From contig NC_003228.3 of the NCBI RefSeq assembly GCF_000025985.1, positions 4,340,001-4,404,000 on the forward strand: 64,000 bases of DNA. The letters are read 5' to 3'. Shown here in pieces: positions 24,645 through 34,947 of the stretch. This DNA is from Bacteroides fragilis NCTC 9343 (lineage in GTDB: Bacteria > Bacteroidota > Bacteroidia > Bacteroidales > Bacteroidaceae). The translations under genes were made by a program, and so were the position numbers. Each line of letters starts with the position of its first letter. Position 1 is the first letter of the stretch. The notes under the pieces are model-generated. The model was not told the origin of the DNA. It was given only the letters and a program-made list of their open reading frames with translations, and did not search any database.

Positions 24645-26363
24645 ATGAATCACAAATGGAATTATCGACCCATCACACAAGAACAGGCAGAGATAAGCCG
24701 GGCATTGGCTCAGGAACTAGGCATTAGCCCCGTCCTGGGACGACTTTTGGTACAAAGGGGAATTACGAAGGCACAGGATGCCAAGAAATTCTTCCGTCCG
24801 CAATTGCCCGATTTGCATGATCCATTCCTAATGAAGGATATGGACATCGCAGTGGAACGCCTGAACATGGCGATGGGAAAGAAAGAGCGCATTCTGATTT
24901 ATGGAGATTACGATGTGGACGGTACCACGGCTGTGGCACTGGTCTACAAGTTCATTCAACAGTTCTATTCGAACCTTGACTATTACATCCCTGACCGTTA
25001 TAACGAAGGATACGGAATTTCCAAAAAAGGAGTTGACTACGCCGCTGAAACCGGAGTAGGGCTTATCATCGTACTGGACTGCGGCATTAAAGCCGTAGAA
25101 GAGATTGCGTATGCCAAAGAGAAGGGAATTGACTTCATCATCTGCGACCATCATGTACCGGACGACATATTGCCCCCTGCCGTTGCCATCCTGAATGCCA
25201 AACGACTGGATAATACATACCCATACACTCATCTTTCGGGATGTGGCGTAGGCTTCAAATTCATGCAGGCTTTTGCCATCAGTAACGGCATTGAGTTTCA
25301 TCACCTGATTCCGTTGCTCGACCTGACCGCCGTAAGCATTGCATCGGATATTGTACCGATCATGGGCGAAAACCGTATCCTGGCCTATCATGGGTTGAAA
25401 CAGCTGAACGGCAATCCGAGCGTAGGACTGAAAGCGATTATCGATGTATGCGGATTATCGGAAAAAGAAATTACGGTGAGCGACATTGTATTCAAAATAG
25501 GTCCCCGCATCAATGCTTCCGGACGTATACAGAACGGAAAAGAAGCGGTAGACCTATTGATTGAGAAAGATTTCTCGGCAGCACTCGAGAAAGCCGGACA
25601 AATCAACCAATACAACGAAACCCGGAAGGATCTGGATAAGAGCATGACGGAAGAAGCCAATAAAATCGTAGCCGAACTGGAAGGCTTGGCAGACCGTCGT
25701 TCGATAGTGCTTTACAATGAAGACTGGCACAAAGGAGTGATCGGAATCGTTGCCTCACGATTAACGGAGATTTACTATCGTCCGGCAGTCGTACTGACCC
25801 GGACGGATGATATGGCAACCGGTTCGGCACGTTCCGTATCCGGTTTCGATGTTTACAAAGCTATCGAACATTGCCGTGACTTGCTCGAAAACTTCGGAGG
25901 GCATACCTATGCTGCCGGGCTATCGATGAAAGTGGAAAACGTACAGGCATTCACCGAGAGATTCGAAAGTTTCGTGTCGGAACATATACTGCCGGAACAG
26001 ACCAGCGCAGTGATCGATATCGATGCCGAAATAGATTTTAAAGATATCACGCCGAAGTTCTTCAATGAATTGAAACGATTCAACCCGTTCGGTCCCGACA
26101 ACCAGAAACCGGTGTTCTGCACACATCACGTGTACGATTATGGAACAAGCAAGGTAGTCGGTCGCGATCAGGAACACATCAAACTGGAACTGGTAGACAA
26201 CAAATCGAACAATGTGATGAACGGCATCGCCTTCGGACAAAGTTCGCACGTGAGATATATCAAAACCAAGCGATCATTTGACATCTGCTATACCATTGAA
26301 GAGAACACCCACAAACGGGGGGAAGTGCAGTTGCAGATTGAAGATATCAAACCGATAGAGTGA
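24645..26363 (+). CDS. recJ: Single-stranded-DNA-specific exonuclease RecJ
   Basis: A 572-residue DHH/DHHA1 protein of normal RecJ length. Catalytic motifs are visible: IYGDYDVDGTTAVAL (motif I), VLDCGIKAVEE, FIICDHHVPDD (DHH motif III) and a later RINASGRIQNG and GGHTYAAGLSM. RecJ degrades ssDNA 5' to 3' in recombination and repair. Its stop overlaps the recQ GTG start, so the two are co-translated, which fits their joint role in resecting stalled forks. Confidence 0.96.
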   Translation: MNHKWNYRPITQEQAEISRALAQELGISPVLGRLLVQRGITKAQDAKKFFRPQLPDLHDPFLMKDMDIAVERLNMAMGKKERILIYGDYDVDGTTAVALVYKFIQQFYSNLDYYIPDRYNEGYGISKKGVDYAAETGVGLIIVLDCGIKAVEEIAYAKEKGIDFIICDHHVPDDILPPAVAILNAKRLDNTYPYTHLSGCGVGFKFMQAFAISNGIEFHHLIPLLDLTAVSIASDIVPIMGENRILAYHGLKQLNGNPSVGLKAIIDVCGLSEKEITVSDIVFKIGPRINASGRIQNGKEAVDLLIEKDFSAALEKAGQINQYNETRKDLDKSMTEEANKIVAELEGLADRRSIVLYNEDWHKGVIGIVASRLTEIYYRPAVVLTRTDDMATGSARSVSGFDVYKAIEHCRDLLENFGGHTYAAGLSMKVENVQAFTERFESFVSEHILPEQTSAVIDIDAEIDFKDITPKFFNELKRFNPFGPDNQKPVFCTHHVYDYGTSKVVGRDQEHIKLELVDNKSNNVMNGIAFGQSSHVRYIKTKRSFDICYTIEENTHKRGEVQLQIEDIKPIE

Positions 26364-28264
26364 CTTACCAAGAGATTTTAAAGCAATACTGGGGTTATGA
26401 TTCCTTCCGCGACCTGCAGGAGGACATCATAACCAGCATTGGCAATGGAAAAGACACACTGGGACTGATGCCCACCGGAGGCGGAAAGTCAATTACGTTT
26501 CAGGTTCCGGCCCTTGCCAAAGAGGGATTGTGCATTGTCATCACCCCACTGATTGCTCTAATGAAGGATCAGGTGCAGAACCTGAAAAAGCGCGGAATCA
26601 AAGCGATAGCCATCTATTCAGGAATGACACGGCAAGAGATTGTGGTGGCATTGGAGAACTGCATCTTCGGCGACTATAAGTTTCTATACATCTCTCCCGA
26701 ACGGTTGGATACCGAAATCTTCCGGGCCAAACTCCGGTCCATGAAAATCAGTATGATTACGGTAGACGAAAGCCATTGCATCTCACAATGGGGATATGAC
26801 TTTCGTCCGGCTTATCTGAAAATAGCGGATATCAGGGATCTCGTACCGGATGCTCCGGTCTTGGCACTGACCGCCACGGCCACTCCCGAAGTAGTGAAGG
26901 ACATACAGGAGCGCCTCCGCTTCCGGGAAGAAAACGTGTTCCGTATGAGCTTCGAACGAAAGAATCTGGCATACATCGTTCGCCCCACTGATAATAAAAA
27001 CGGGGAGTTGCTGCACATACTGAACCGGATACAAGGCAGCGCGATTGTATATGTACGAAGCCGGCGAAAAACCAAAGAAACAACCGAGCTGCTGGTAAAC
27101 GAAGGAATCACGGCCGACTTTTATCATGCGGGACTGGATAACGCAACCAAAGATCTTCGCCAGAAACGATGGCAAAACGGAGAAAGCCGGGTGATGGTAG
27201 CTACCAACGCATTCGGTATGGGCATTGACAAACCGGACGTACGTATCGTCATCCACCTGGACCTGCCCGACTCACCGGAAGCCTACTTTCAGGAAGCGGG
27301 ACGAGCGGGACGAGACGGACAAAAGGCATACGCGGTGATACTCTATGCCAAGTCGGATAAAACAACGCTCAGCAAACGCATTGCAGATACTTTCCCGGAT
27401 AAAGACTATATAAAAGATGTGTACGAGCATCTGCAATATCATTATCAGATGGCGATGGGCGACGGGCTGGGATGCATGTATGACTTCAGCCTGGAAGAAT
27501 TCTGCCGCAAGTTCAAATATTTTCCCGTACCTGCAGACAGCGCACTGAAGATATTGACACAGGCAGGATACCTGGAATATACCGATGAGCAGGACAATGC
27601 CTCACGGATTATCTTCACGATCCGCCGGGATGAGTTATATAAACTCCGTGAGATGGGAGAAGCCGCAGAGAAACTGATACAAATGATTCTGCGATCTTAC
27701 ACGGGTGTCTTTACAGACTATGCCTACATCAGCGAGCAGACTCTGGCGGTACGTACGGGACTGACCCGGCAACAGATTTACGACTTGCTGGTGATGCTGA
27801 GCAAGCGCCGTATCGTCGACTACATCCCGCACAAAAAAACACCTTACATTATATATACACGTGAGCGGATAGACCTCCATTATCTGCAAATACCCCGAGC
27901 AGTATATGAAGAACGGAAAGAACGCTATGAAACCCGTATCCATGCCATGGTGGAATACGTCACTTCGGAGAATGTCTGCCGTAGCCGGATGCTGCTCCGC
28001 TACTTCGGAGAGAAGAACGAACATAACTGCGGGCAATGTGACGTCTGCCTCAGCCACCGCGCCGAACCGGATATATCACAAAGCACCTTCGACGGACTGA
28101 GAGAGCAAATATGTGCTCTGCTGAAAGAGCATCCGATGACTCCGGCGGAGATAGCTTCACACATAAATACAGATAAAGAGCAGTTGAGCGAAGTGATACG
28201 GTTTATGCTGGACGAGGGCTTACTGAGCTCTGAGAACGGACTGCTTACTGAAAAAACTTCCTGA
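26360..28264 (+). CDS. recQ: ATP-dependent DNA helicase RecQ
   Basis: A 634-residue SF2 helicase starting with GTG 26360, overlapping the recJ TGA. Motifs in order: LMPTGGGKSITFQ (Walker A), VDESHCISQWGYDFRP (DExH), ALTATATPEV, ATNAFGMGIDKPDVR and QEAGRAGRDG. The C-terminal zinc cluster CRSRMLLRYFGEKNEHNCG with CDVC completes the RecQ-CT region, followed by winged-helix sequence. No clear full HRDC domain is seen at the end. RecQ unwinds 3' to 5' and feeds RecJ. Confidence 0.95.
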   Translation: MTYQEILKQYWGYDSFRDLQEDIITSIGNGKDTLGLMPTGGGKSITFQVPALAKEGLCIVITPLIALMKDQVQNLKKRGIKAIAIYSGMTRQEIVVALENCIFGDYKFLYISPERLDTEIFRAKLRSMKISMITVDESHCISQWGYDFRPAYLKIADIRDLVPDAPVLALTATATPEVVKDIQERLRFREENVFRMSFERKNLAYIVRPTDNKNGELLHILNRIQGSAIVYVRSRRKTKETTELLVNEGITADFYHAGLDNATKDLRQKRWQNGESRVMVATNAFGMGIDKPDVRIVIHLDLPDSPEAYFQEAGRAGRDGQKAYAVILYAKSDKTTLSKRIADTFPDKDYIKDVYEHLQYHYQMAMGDGLGCMYDFSLEEFCRKFKYFPVPADSALKILTQAGYLEYTDEQDNASRIIFTIRRDELYKLREMGEAAEKLIQMILRSYTGVFTDYAYISEQTLAVRTGLTRQQIYDLLVMLSKRRIVDYIPHKKTPYIIYTRERIDLHYLQIPRAVYEERKERYETRIHAMVEYVTSENVCRSRMLLRYFGEKNEHNCGQCDVCLSHRAEPDISQSTFDGLREQICALLKEHPMTPAEIASHINTDKEQLSEVIRFMLDEGLLSSENGLLTEKTS

Positions 28265-28293
28265 AAAGCAACAGGGTTATGTGATGAAATTAC

Positions 28294-28301
28294 TACATTT
28301 G
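28294..28301 (+). promoter_or_regulatory. Possible -7 box of the TPR gene
   Basis: TACATTTG at 28294-28301 fits the -7 consensus and lies 27 bases before ATG 28328. No TTTG was found at the -33 spacing, so read-through from recJ-recQ is equally possible. Confidence 0.4.
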
Positions 28302-28327
28302 CAACCAAACTAAAAAAAACTTTGATC

Positions 28328-29290
28328 ATGCCGAACTTCTTTAAATCTTTTTTTGCGGGGAAAACAGAAAACCCTGAGGAAGAAAAACAAAAAAACGCCA
28401 AAAAGAACTTTGAGATATTTAAATATGACGGCCTGCGTGCCCAACGTATGGGACGTCCGGACTATGCCATTAAGTGCTTTAACGAAGCGCTGGCCATTGA
28501 AGAAGATTTCGAAACACTGAATTATCTGAGCCAGCTTTACATCCAGACCGGTGAATTCGGGAAAGCACATGAGTTGCTGGAACGTATGATCGCGCTGGAA
28601 CCAGAATTGACAAGCACGTACCTGACCCTGGCCAATCTCTGCTTCATGCAAGAAGATTATCAGGAGATGGCCGATGCCGCCCAGAAAGCCATCGCACTGG
28701 AAGAAGGAAACGCAATGGCACACTACCTGTTGGGCAAAGCCAATCATGGATTGGATAACGGAATAATGACCATCGCCCATCTGACAAAAGCCATTGTGCT
28801 GAAAGATGATTTCACGGAAGCCCGACTGCTCCGTGCCGAAGCACTGTATAAGATGCAGCAATTTGCAGAGGCTATGGAAGATATTGAAGCCATACTTGCA
28901 CAGAATCCGGACGAAGAAGCTGCCCTCCTGCTACGTGGCAAAATAAAAGAAGCCACCGGAAAGGAAGAAGAAGCAGAGACGGACTATCTCCATGTGACAG
29001 AGATAAACCCCTTCAACGAACAGGCTTACCTATATCTGGGACAACTATTTATCACACAGAAGAAATTGACAGCTGCTATTGAGTTGTTTGACGAAGCTAT
29101 CGAGTTGAATCCGAACTTTGGAGCCGCCTATCATGAACGGGGACGTGCCAAACTATTAAACGGGGACAAAGACGGTTCGATTGAAGATATGAAGAAATCG
29201 CTGGAGCTGAACCCGAAAGAGGGAGAGAACCTGAACGGACAGTTCAACAATCAGCAAGCAGAAACAACCCCAAACGTATTGGGACTGTAA
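28328..29290 (+). CDS. Tetratricopeptide-repeat protein
   Basis: Start set at ATG 28328 (MPNFFKSFFAGKTENPEEEK), since the longer frame begins with TTG. The 320-residue product is built almost wholly of TPR helical pairs (for example FNEALAIEEDFETLNYLSQL, AAQKAIALEEGNAMAHYLLG, FDEAIELNPNFGAAYHERG), about eight repeats, after a charged N-terminus. No signal peptide, so cytoplasmic. TPRs make protein-protein scaffolds; the partner is unknown. It follows recQ by 63 bases and ends at a strong hairpin. Confidence 0.85.
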   Translation: MPNFFKSFFAGKTENPEEEKQKNAKKNFEIFKYDGLRAQRMGRPDYAIKCFNEALAIEEDFETLNYLSQLYIQTGEFGKAHELLERMIALEPELTSTYLTLANLCFMQEDYQEMADAAQKAIALEEGNAMAHYLLGKANHGLDNGIMTIAHLTKAIVLKDDFTEARLLRAEALYKMQQFAEAMEDIEAILAQNPDEEAALLLRGKIKEATGKEEEAETDYLHVTEINPFNEQAYLYLGQLFITQKKLTAAIELFDEAIELNPNFGAAYHERGRAKLLNGDKDGSIEDMKKSLELNPKEGENLNGQFNNQQAETTPNVLGL

Positions 29291-29302
29291 ACTAACCGTT
29301 CT

Positions 29303-29359
29303 GATACAGTCATTTCCCGGACCGGAACCTTACTCCCTGTCCGGGAAATGATTTGTATC
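29303..29359. terminator. Bidirectional hairpin between the TPR and MFS genes
   Basis: A perfect 13-bp inverted repeat (arms 29310-29322 and 29339-29351, core TTTCCCGGAC/GTCCGGGAAA) extended by GATACA/TGTATC outside. It lies between the ends of two convergent genes and overlaps the MFS stop. There is little T-run. Confidence 0.7.
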
Positions 29360-30593
29360 ATTCCATATTATCCGTGTGCGGACGAAGAAAGCACAACTGC
29401 ATGCCCAAAGCCAACAATACAATACCTCCCAGAATAGCAAATCCCAATCCCAGGTTGCCACCGTCCGTCCATTTTCCAAACAAGCTTGTTACAACTGCTC
29501 CGGCAAAAACTCCGGTCATATTCATTATACCATAGGCCGTTGCCCGATATTTGGCCGAAACAAACTGGCACAAAATAGGCATATTATTGGCATCGAACAT
29601 ACCGAAACCGACCCCAAACAGAAATCCTGCACCTATTATACTGATGAAACCATTGCCTAAGCCCAATAAAAGAAGCGCAGGTATGGTCAACCCTAACCCG
29701 ATTGCGCCTGTATAGATACGTCCGCGTATGTCTTTGGATACCCAACGGTCTGACAATAACCCTCCCAGAATAACTCCGATAAAAGAAGAGACAGCAATCG
29801 TTATAGTGGATATAGGCCCTGCCTCAGCCATAGGGATATCGAGATTCTCAGCGTACAGGGTAGGCAACCAATTCTTCGTAGCCCATCCGGGAAGACTGGG
29901 AGCCGCAAAATAGAACAGAATAATCCAAAAAGCAATATTACCGAATAAAAGAGTCACTCCTTTAAACAACGGAATCTTTTTTGATTTATCTGTATGCATG
30001 GCCCGAATGACCCTGGCATGTTCTTCATTCTCACGAAGGAATATAATCAAGACCAATGCATAGACAATGCCTACAATACCGAACCAATGGAATGTAGTAT
30101 GCCACGAATAGGCCGCAGCTACCGTAGCACCAAACCCGCCAATAGCCTGACCGGCATACAATCCCGTCATATGGATACCGACTGCCAGCGAACGTGATTT
30201 CTCCTGATGCCAATCGGCTATCAAGGAGAGGCCCGCAGGAATGTATAATGCCTCACTGACTCCCATCAATGCGCGCAACCAGTAGATTTGATTAAATGTA
30301 TCGGCATACCCCATGCCATAAGTGACCGCCGACCAGACAAAAAGACTCCCGACAATCAACCATTTACGACTGACGCGATCGGCAATAATTCCTGCCATCG
30401 GACTCATAAGACCGTAAATCCAAAGGAAGACTGCCATTAGCCGCCCAAAATTGGTAGCCGACTGCAATTCTATAATATCTATCTGCATCGCATCTTTCAT
30501 GGTTGACAGCATCTGACGATCCATATAATTTAATAATGCCACAAACCATAAAAGTCCGACAACGATCCAAGGATATATTTTTCTATTTTTCAT
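29358..30593 (-). CDS. MFS transporter, hexuronate/sialate-type (candidate NanT)
   Basis: A 411-residue, 12-helix major facilitator of the anion:cation symporter group: LNYMDRQMLSTMKDAM after helix 1 is typical, as is MAGIIADRVSRKW. Transporters of this group carry acid sugars with a cation. It is the last gene of the sialic-acid operon, 5 bases past the sialidase stop, so it probably imports free N-acetylneuraminate through the inner membrane. The substrate is inferred from the operon. Confidence 0.8.
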   Translation of the reverse strand: MKNRKIYPWIVVGLLWFVALLNYMDRQMLSTMKDAMQIDIIELQSATNFGRLMAVFLWIYGLMSPMAGIIADRVSRKWLIVGSLFVWSAVTYGMGYADTFNQIYWLRALMGVSEALYIPAGLSLIADWHQEKSRSLAVGIHMTGLYAGQAIGGFGATVAAAYSWHTTFHWFGIVGIVYALVLIIFLRENEEHARVIRAMHTDKSKKIPLFKGVTLLFGNIAFWIILFYFAAPSLPGWATKNWLPTLYAENLDIPMAEAGPISTITIAVSSFIGVILGGLLSDRWVSKDIRGRIYTGAIGLGLTIPALLLLGLGNGFISIIGAGFLFGVGFGMFDANNMPILCQFVSAKYRATAYGIMNMTGVFAGAVVTSLFGKWTDGGNLGLGFAILGGIVLLALGMQLCFLRPHTDNME

Positions 30594-30598
30594 ACCAA

Positions 30599-32257
30599 CT
30601 ATCTCTCTTTATATGATTTACCTTTACCTATGAGCTCTTTCAACTGTATTTGTTGGAAAACCATCTGTGCCTGGCTACTTTCATAAAAAACACCAATCGT
30701 AGAATCATTGACCGAAGTTATGCAGGAATAGCCAAAACTTCCCAACTCATCCAACATGATTTTCCGGCCGGAATCCCAGGTATTTCCATCATCCAGGCTG
30801 CACTTTAGCGTCATGTGGTCTCTACTGTCATAAGACTCCGGATTGCAGAATAGAAGAAGAGTCTTTTGCCTGCCGTTTTCCTGATAAGTATGTCGATGAA
30901 TACTTGCCATACAAGTAGGCTCTATCAATGCTTTTCGGGAAGTGGAATGTTCCGTCCATGTGCTTCCCAGATCGGAGGTGACACAAATACGGCGTCCATT
31001 GACCTTTTTATTACCGTGATTACGGTTATCACGCATATTCAACATGACACTGCCATCCTGTAATTCGACTGCCATGCACTCCGTAGTGTTGTGATAAGCC
31101 GGCTTAGAGGCTATCCATGTTTTTCCCCCATCCTTGCTATACGTAATATTAGAGAATGGTATTCCATCTTTATCACGGCCTTGTGTGGGAAATATTAATG
31201 TACCGTCTTTCAAAGTAATGCCATGCCCCGGTGCCGGAGCATACAGCCACCATTCCGGTTTCTTGGTTTGTGCTGTTATATTTACAGGGTCACTCCAAGT
31301 CAGTCCGTCATCCACGCTTTTCGTAATCAAGAACTGACAGGTCTCTTTAACCCCGAGCCCGGGCTGAGAACCTTTCGCATGCCATTGGTGTATCCAACGG
31401 GTACTGTCCTGCGTCATTCCTTCCACCCATTTACCCGATCGGGGATCTAAGACTCCATACATCCAGAGTCCCGCCACATAAATAGTACCGTTCTTTTCAT
31501 CGGTCAGGATACAAGCATCACTGATTCCATTATATTTCTCTGGCAATCCACCCCACTTTTTGCGGTCGAGCACTATCTGCATCGGCTGCCAGCTCATTCC
31601 ACCATCCAGGCTTCGCATCATCGCAATATCGATATCACCTTGCAAGTCACGCGAACTATCGTAACGGGCATCAAATATGGCCATCAAAGTTCCTTTCAGG
31701 GAAGTAGTAATGCCGGGAATACGCGAAGTATGAACTCCGTCTTCCCCTCTTTGCCGTACAGCGACTCCGGTACGGAGTGCGACAATCGGACGAACGGAAG
31801 TTACAGAAGCCTTACCACAAGTCGTCGTCACATGATCACAACTGACCGTCACACGATGGGTTAAGTCAACTTTATCTTTCAATTTAACAGTTACCCACAG
31901 TATGGTAGTATCTGATTTCAATTCCAACGGAGTGTCTAAAACCGTTTTTAAAGCGGGAGCAACTGAGTCGACACACTTTTCCCAGTCAGAAAGCCCCCTC
32001 TTTCCGGCAACTCTATATAAACTCAAATGAGTTAAATCGGTCAACAAAGTAGTACCTTTCAGGGATAATCCGATCTCCTTTACAAAACATGGTCCCGGAC
32101 AGCTCTTTATCAACTTTAATTGCAAAACCGGATTAATCTCCTTTTTTGTCAAGACCGGTACTATGGGCTGTCTAACAATAACTTTCACCCGCTCGGCACG
32201 TAACGGAGTACTGAGTAAAAAACAACTCAATAAAAACAATATCGAAATATAACGCAT
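30599..32257 (-). CDS. Exo-alpha-sialidase (GH33) with N-terminal sialidase-associated domain
   Basis: A 552-residue secreted enzyme with a signal peptide (to about residue 21). Residues about 25-165 form the beta-sandwich domain found before Bacteroides sialidases. The catalytic propeller starts with the RIP arginine (HTSRIPGITTSLKGTL) and has five Asp-boxes (SLDGGMSW, SVDDGLTW, SKDGGKTW, TSDLGSTW, SLDDGNTW). Catalytic Asp (FDARYD region), the late Arg pair and Tyr (GYSCIT) fit GH33. It would free terminal sialic acid from host glycans in the periplasm or at the surface. Confidence 0.93.
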   Translation of the reverse strand: MRYISILFLLSCFLLSTPLRAERVKVIVRQPIVPVLTKKEINPVLQLKLIKSCPGPCFVKEIGLSLKGTTLLTDLTHLSLYRVAGKRGLSDWEKCVDSVAPALKTVLDTPLELKSDTTILWVTVKLKDKVDLTHRVTVSCDHVTTTCGKASVTSVRPIVALRTGVAVRQRGEDGVHTSRIPGITTSLKGTLMAIFDARYDSSRDLQGDIDIAMMRSLDGGMSWQPMQIVLDRKKWGGLPEKYNGISDACILTDEKNGTIYVAGLWMYGVLDPRSGKWVEGMTQDSTRWIHQWHAKGSQPGLGVKETCQFLITKSVDDGLTWSDPVNITAQTKKPEWWLYAPAPGHGITLKDGTLIFPTQGRDKDGIPFSNITYSKDGGKTWIASKPAYHNTTECMAVELQDGSVMLNMRDNRNHGNKKVNGRRICVTSDLGSTWTEHSTSRKALIEPTCMASIHRHTYQENGRQKTLLLFCNPESYDSRDHMTLKCSLDDGNTWDSGRKIMLDELGSFGYSCITSVNDSTIGVFYESSQAQMVFQQIQLKELIGKGKSYKER

Positions 32258-32280
32258 ATTGGTAAAATTGGGGATAAAAG

Positions 32281-33381
32281 TTAATATAGCATTTTATCAG
32301 TTTCTTCAAGTTTGAAGCGTACGCCGACAATGGAGTGTTGTTCAGGGCCCGGCCGCATTTTAACATAAGTGATGGCGACAATAGTCCCATCCGGAAGGAT
32401 TTCGAGACCGGGATATCCACAATCCGAACCGGCATAACTATGTAAAAGCTTTATTTTATATTGTCCGGAAGTTCCCTCAAGCAAATCTTTATAATTACCG
32501 ACCCAGGCTACAAAATGCCCTTTCGTCGGACTGTTGGGAGCCATATCCCGAAAGACGGCAATCATACGACCGTCAGGAGTAAACTTTATTACATGCCTGT
32601 CTCCGGTCAGGCCCCAGGGAGTTTTTTGCAAAGGAGACCAGGTGGTTCCCTCATCATCAGAAAACATCATCAGAGAATTGCCTACCCGGTTATTTTCACG
32701 CGCTACACAGACAAGCCGTTTGCCATCGGGAGCGCGGAAGACACAGGGTTCACAGGGTGAACGCCCCTCCATCTCGCCTACTTTCACCGACTCGCTCCAG
32801 GTCAATCCTCCGTCATGTGAGACAGATTGCCACAAAGTCAACGGAGGACGATCCCGATCATTCAGTCCACGGTGATACAACCCGAGATAATCGCCATTCT
32901 TCAATTTTACAATGCTTGAAAACGCCATCACACAAGGTTTATTCAAACTACGGACCGGACTCCAGCTCTTCCCTCCGTCTTCACTATAAGTCATAGGCAT
33001 GTCCGGCCAGGCACTAAACACAAAGACACGCTCTTTCCCCTGCTTATCCGTCAGTTTATAAATACTGGGACAATTGCTCATCGTCTGCCAGTCAGCAGGG
33101 GTTTTACCATTTTTCCAAGTCAGCCCGGCATCCTTACTTTCGGCTATGAAAGACGCTTTACCTCCATGCCCGTAAGACCAGGTACAAAGAATAGTCTTAT
33201 GATCATCCATCATTACAGTAGTAGGATGTCCGTTATATAAATCCGGCCTGCCCGGAGCTATTGTCACCTGCCGTTCACGCTGCCCCGATATGTCGATCCA
33301 AGGCAGATTGGGGTGGACATTTTGTCCGATTGAAGGAACAGCACAAAACAATAGAAACAGTTTCAAGATTGTGTTCTTCAT
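32281..33381 (-). CDS. BNR/Asp-box sialidase-like protein
   Basis: Start set at 33381 (MKNTILKLFLLFCAVPSIGQ), which opens with a signal peptide; 12 upstream residues are dropped. The 366-residue product has Asp-boxes SKDAGLTW, SEDGGKSW, SHDGGLTW and SDDEGTTW in a six-bladed-propeller pattern but no clear FRIP motif in the first blade, so it is not a proven GH33 enzyme. Such proteins in Bacteroides may be sialate O-acetyl or other sialo-glycan hydrolases or binders. Operon position between susD and the true sialidase links it to sialoglycan use. Confidence 0.75.
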   Translation of the reverse strand: MKNTILKLFLLFCAVPSIGQNVHPNLPWIDISGQRERQVTIAPGRPDLYNGHPTTVMMDDHKTILCTWSYGHGGKASFIAESKDAGLTWKNGKTPADWQTMSNCPSIYKLTDKQGKERVFVFSAWPDMPMTYSEDGGKSWSPVRSLNKPCVMAFSSIVKLKNGDYLGLYHRGLNDRDRPPLTLWQSVSHDGGLTWSESVKVGEMEGRSPCEPCVFRAPDGKRLVCVARENNRVGNSLMMFSDDEGTTWSPLQKTPWGLTGDRHVIKFTPDGRMIAVFRDMAPNSPTKGHFVAWVGNYKDLLEGTSGQYKIKLLHSYAGSDCGYPGLEILPDGTIVAITYVKMRPGPEQHSIVGVRFKLEETDKMLY

Positions 33382-33415
33382 AAACTTATGCTTTAAATTA
33401 TTATACTTCCGTATC

Positions 33416-33458
33416 AAAAGAACTGTGTAAAAGTATATAACAGCTACTCCACACAGTT
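33416..33458 (-). terminator. Hairpin after susD of the sialic-acid operon (partial terminator)
   Basis: AACTGTGT (33421-33428) pairs with ACACAGTT (33451-33458); on the minus strand the stem is followed by CTTTTG. Placed 16 bases past the susD stop and before the sialidase-like gene, it may reduce transcription of the enzyme genes relative to susC/susD. Confidence 0.45.
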
Positions 33459-33473
33459 CCTTCTTTTTATATT

Positions 33474-34934
33474 CTATCTCTCTACATTACTTTCGTACCC
33501 ATCTGTCTGCACCAGTTTGTCATTTAAGACCATATCATTATAATTGATTGGGAAATACAACGGATAACCGGGTTTGTCATTCAAATTGGGCACCTCCTTA
33601 TAAATGTCAATGGTCCCGCCACAATGGAAACGCACCAAATCAAACCATCGTTTTTGCTCTATAAAAAGCTCTCTTAAACGTTCGTCACAGATTTCTTTCT
33701 CTACAGCAATCTTATCTTTCGGGCCATCATAGGGCTCCAGGCCCGCCCGGTCACGAACCTCATTCAGATCGACAAGAGACTCAGATATCTTATTGAGTGC
33801 AGCATTGGCCTCAGCACGCAACAGAAGAAGATCTCCCCAACGATAAGCTATCAAGTCATCGTCAAAATAACGATCGTCGGAATAGGCCTTCCCCCTGAAT
33901 TTGTTTGTCTGGGTTAAAATCAGGTTACCATCTTTATCCACCAAATCAATCATGGCGACTTTATAGCGCCTATCGCCCGGATACTTAAGATACAACTCTC
34001 TGGCCTTGTCACTTGGGGCATAGACATGGCGGCTCTGATTGGGTGAAGTTGCCGCATCGGCCAAGTTGACAGCCATCGATAAATTATCGGTTCTCGATGT
34101 AGTGTTGGTTGCAATAGAAAGATTTCCAGTTTCATAGCGTTCAAAATAAAAAGAGAAAATGATCTCATTATTCTTTTTATTATCATTGGCAAATACCTTT
34201 GCATAATCCGGTAGCAAAGACACTCCACTCCCGCCTACCTGATCGATTGCCTTGATCGCTTCTTCCAGATCCGCATTTCCACCATTCAGGACCTTTGCTT
34301 TCCACATTAAAACATCGGCTTTCAAAGCATAGGCAGCCGGCTTTGAAGCTAAATTCTTATTGATATATCCATCCTCCGGAAATAACAGGACAGACTGTTC
34401 TATATCTTCAAGGATCAACTTCATGACGTCTTCTTTGGGAGAACGGGGTTTAAGCTCAACGTTGTCCGAAAGCACAGGATCAGTAATGATGGGAGCATCT
34501 CCCCAAATACGCACTATAAGAAAATAAGTATATGCTCTTAGAAAGTGACACTCAGCTTTTATACGATTCTTCTCAGTCTCATTAGTAAACTTCAGACTTT
34601 CAATTTTATTGAAAAGAAGATTGGCGTGATGAATGATATTATAAGCCGAACGATAAGAAGGAGCATTGCTCTCAAGCAAAGTATGGGCCCATGCCACACT
34701 CGTAGGGCCGATCTCACCGGCTTTAAAAGCATCTCCCCGGTCTTCACCGTAATAAGAAGTATTATTCAGGGAACGCACCTTATTGTAAATGCCCGTAAGA
34801 TAAGCTTTGGCATCTCCCGGAGTTTTCCAGAACGACTGTGAAGTGATGGTAGAAACCGGATCAACCTCCAACAAGCTACAACTGCAAATCCATGTGCAGC
34901 AGAGAATACAGATCAATATTTTTGTTGCTTTCAT
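33474..34934 (-). CDS. SusD/RagB-family glycan-binding lipoprotein (sialic-acid PUL)
   Basis: Start set at 34934 (MKATKILICILCCTWICSCS), a lipoprotein signal with lipobox ending at the cysteine after ICS. The 486-residue product has SusD features: VDPVSTITSQSFWKTPGDAK at the N-terminus, TPR-like helices with FLRAYTYFLIVRIWGDAP, and a C-terminal DERLRELFIEQKRWFDLVRF. SusD proteins lid the TonB-dependent SusC pore on the outer membrane surface and bind the glycan. It follows susC by 13 bases, like NanU-type proteins. Confidence 0.93.
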   Translation of the reverse strand: MKATKILICILCCTWICSCSLLEVDPVSTITSQSFWKTPGDAKAYLTGIYNKVRSLNNTSYYGEDRGDAFKAGEIGPTSVAWAHTLLESNAPSYRSAYNIIHHANLLFNKIESLKFTNETEKNRIKAECHFLRAYTYFLIVRIWGDAPIITDPVLSDNVELKPRSPKEDVMKLILEDIEQSVLLFPEDGYINKNLASKPAAYALKADVLMWKAKVLNGGNADLEEAIKAIDQVGGSGVSLLPDYAKVFANDNKKNNEIIFSFYFERYETGNLSIATNTTSRTDNLSMAVNLADAATSPNQSRHVYAPSDKARELYLKYPGDRRYKVAMIDLVDKDGNLILTQTNKFRGKAYSDDRYFDDDLIAYRWGDLLLLRAEANAALNKISESLVDLNEVRDRAGLEPYDGPKDKIAVEKEICDERLRELFIEQKRWFDLVRFHCGGTIDIYKEVPNLNDKPGYPLYFPINYNDMVLNDKLVQTDGYESNVER

Positions 34935-34947
34935 AGTGAAAATCATT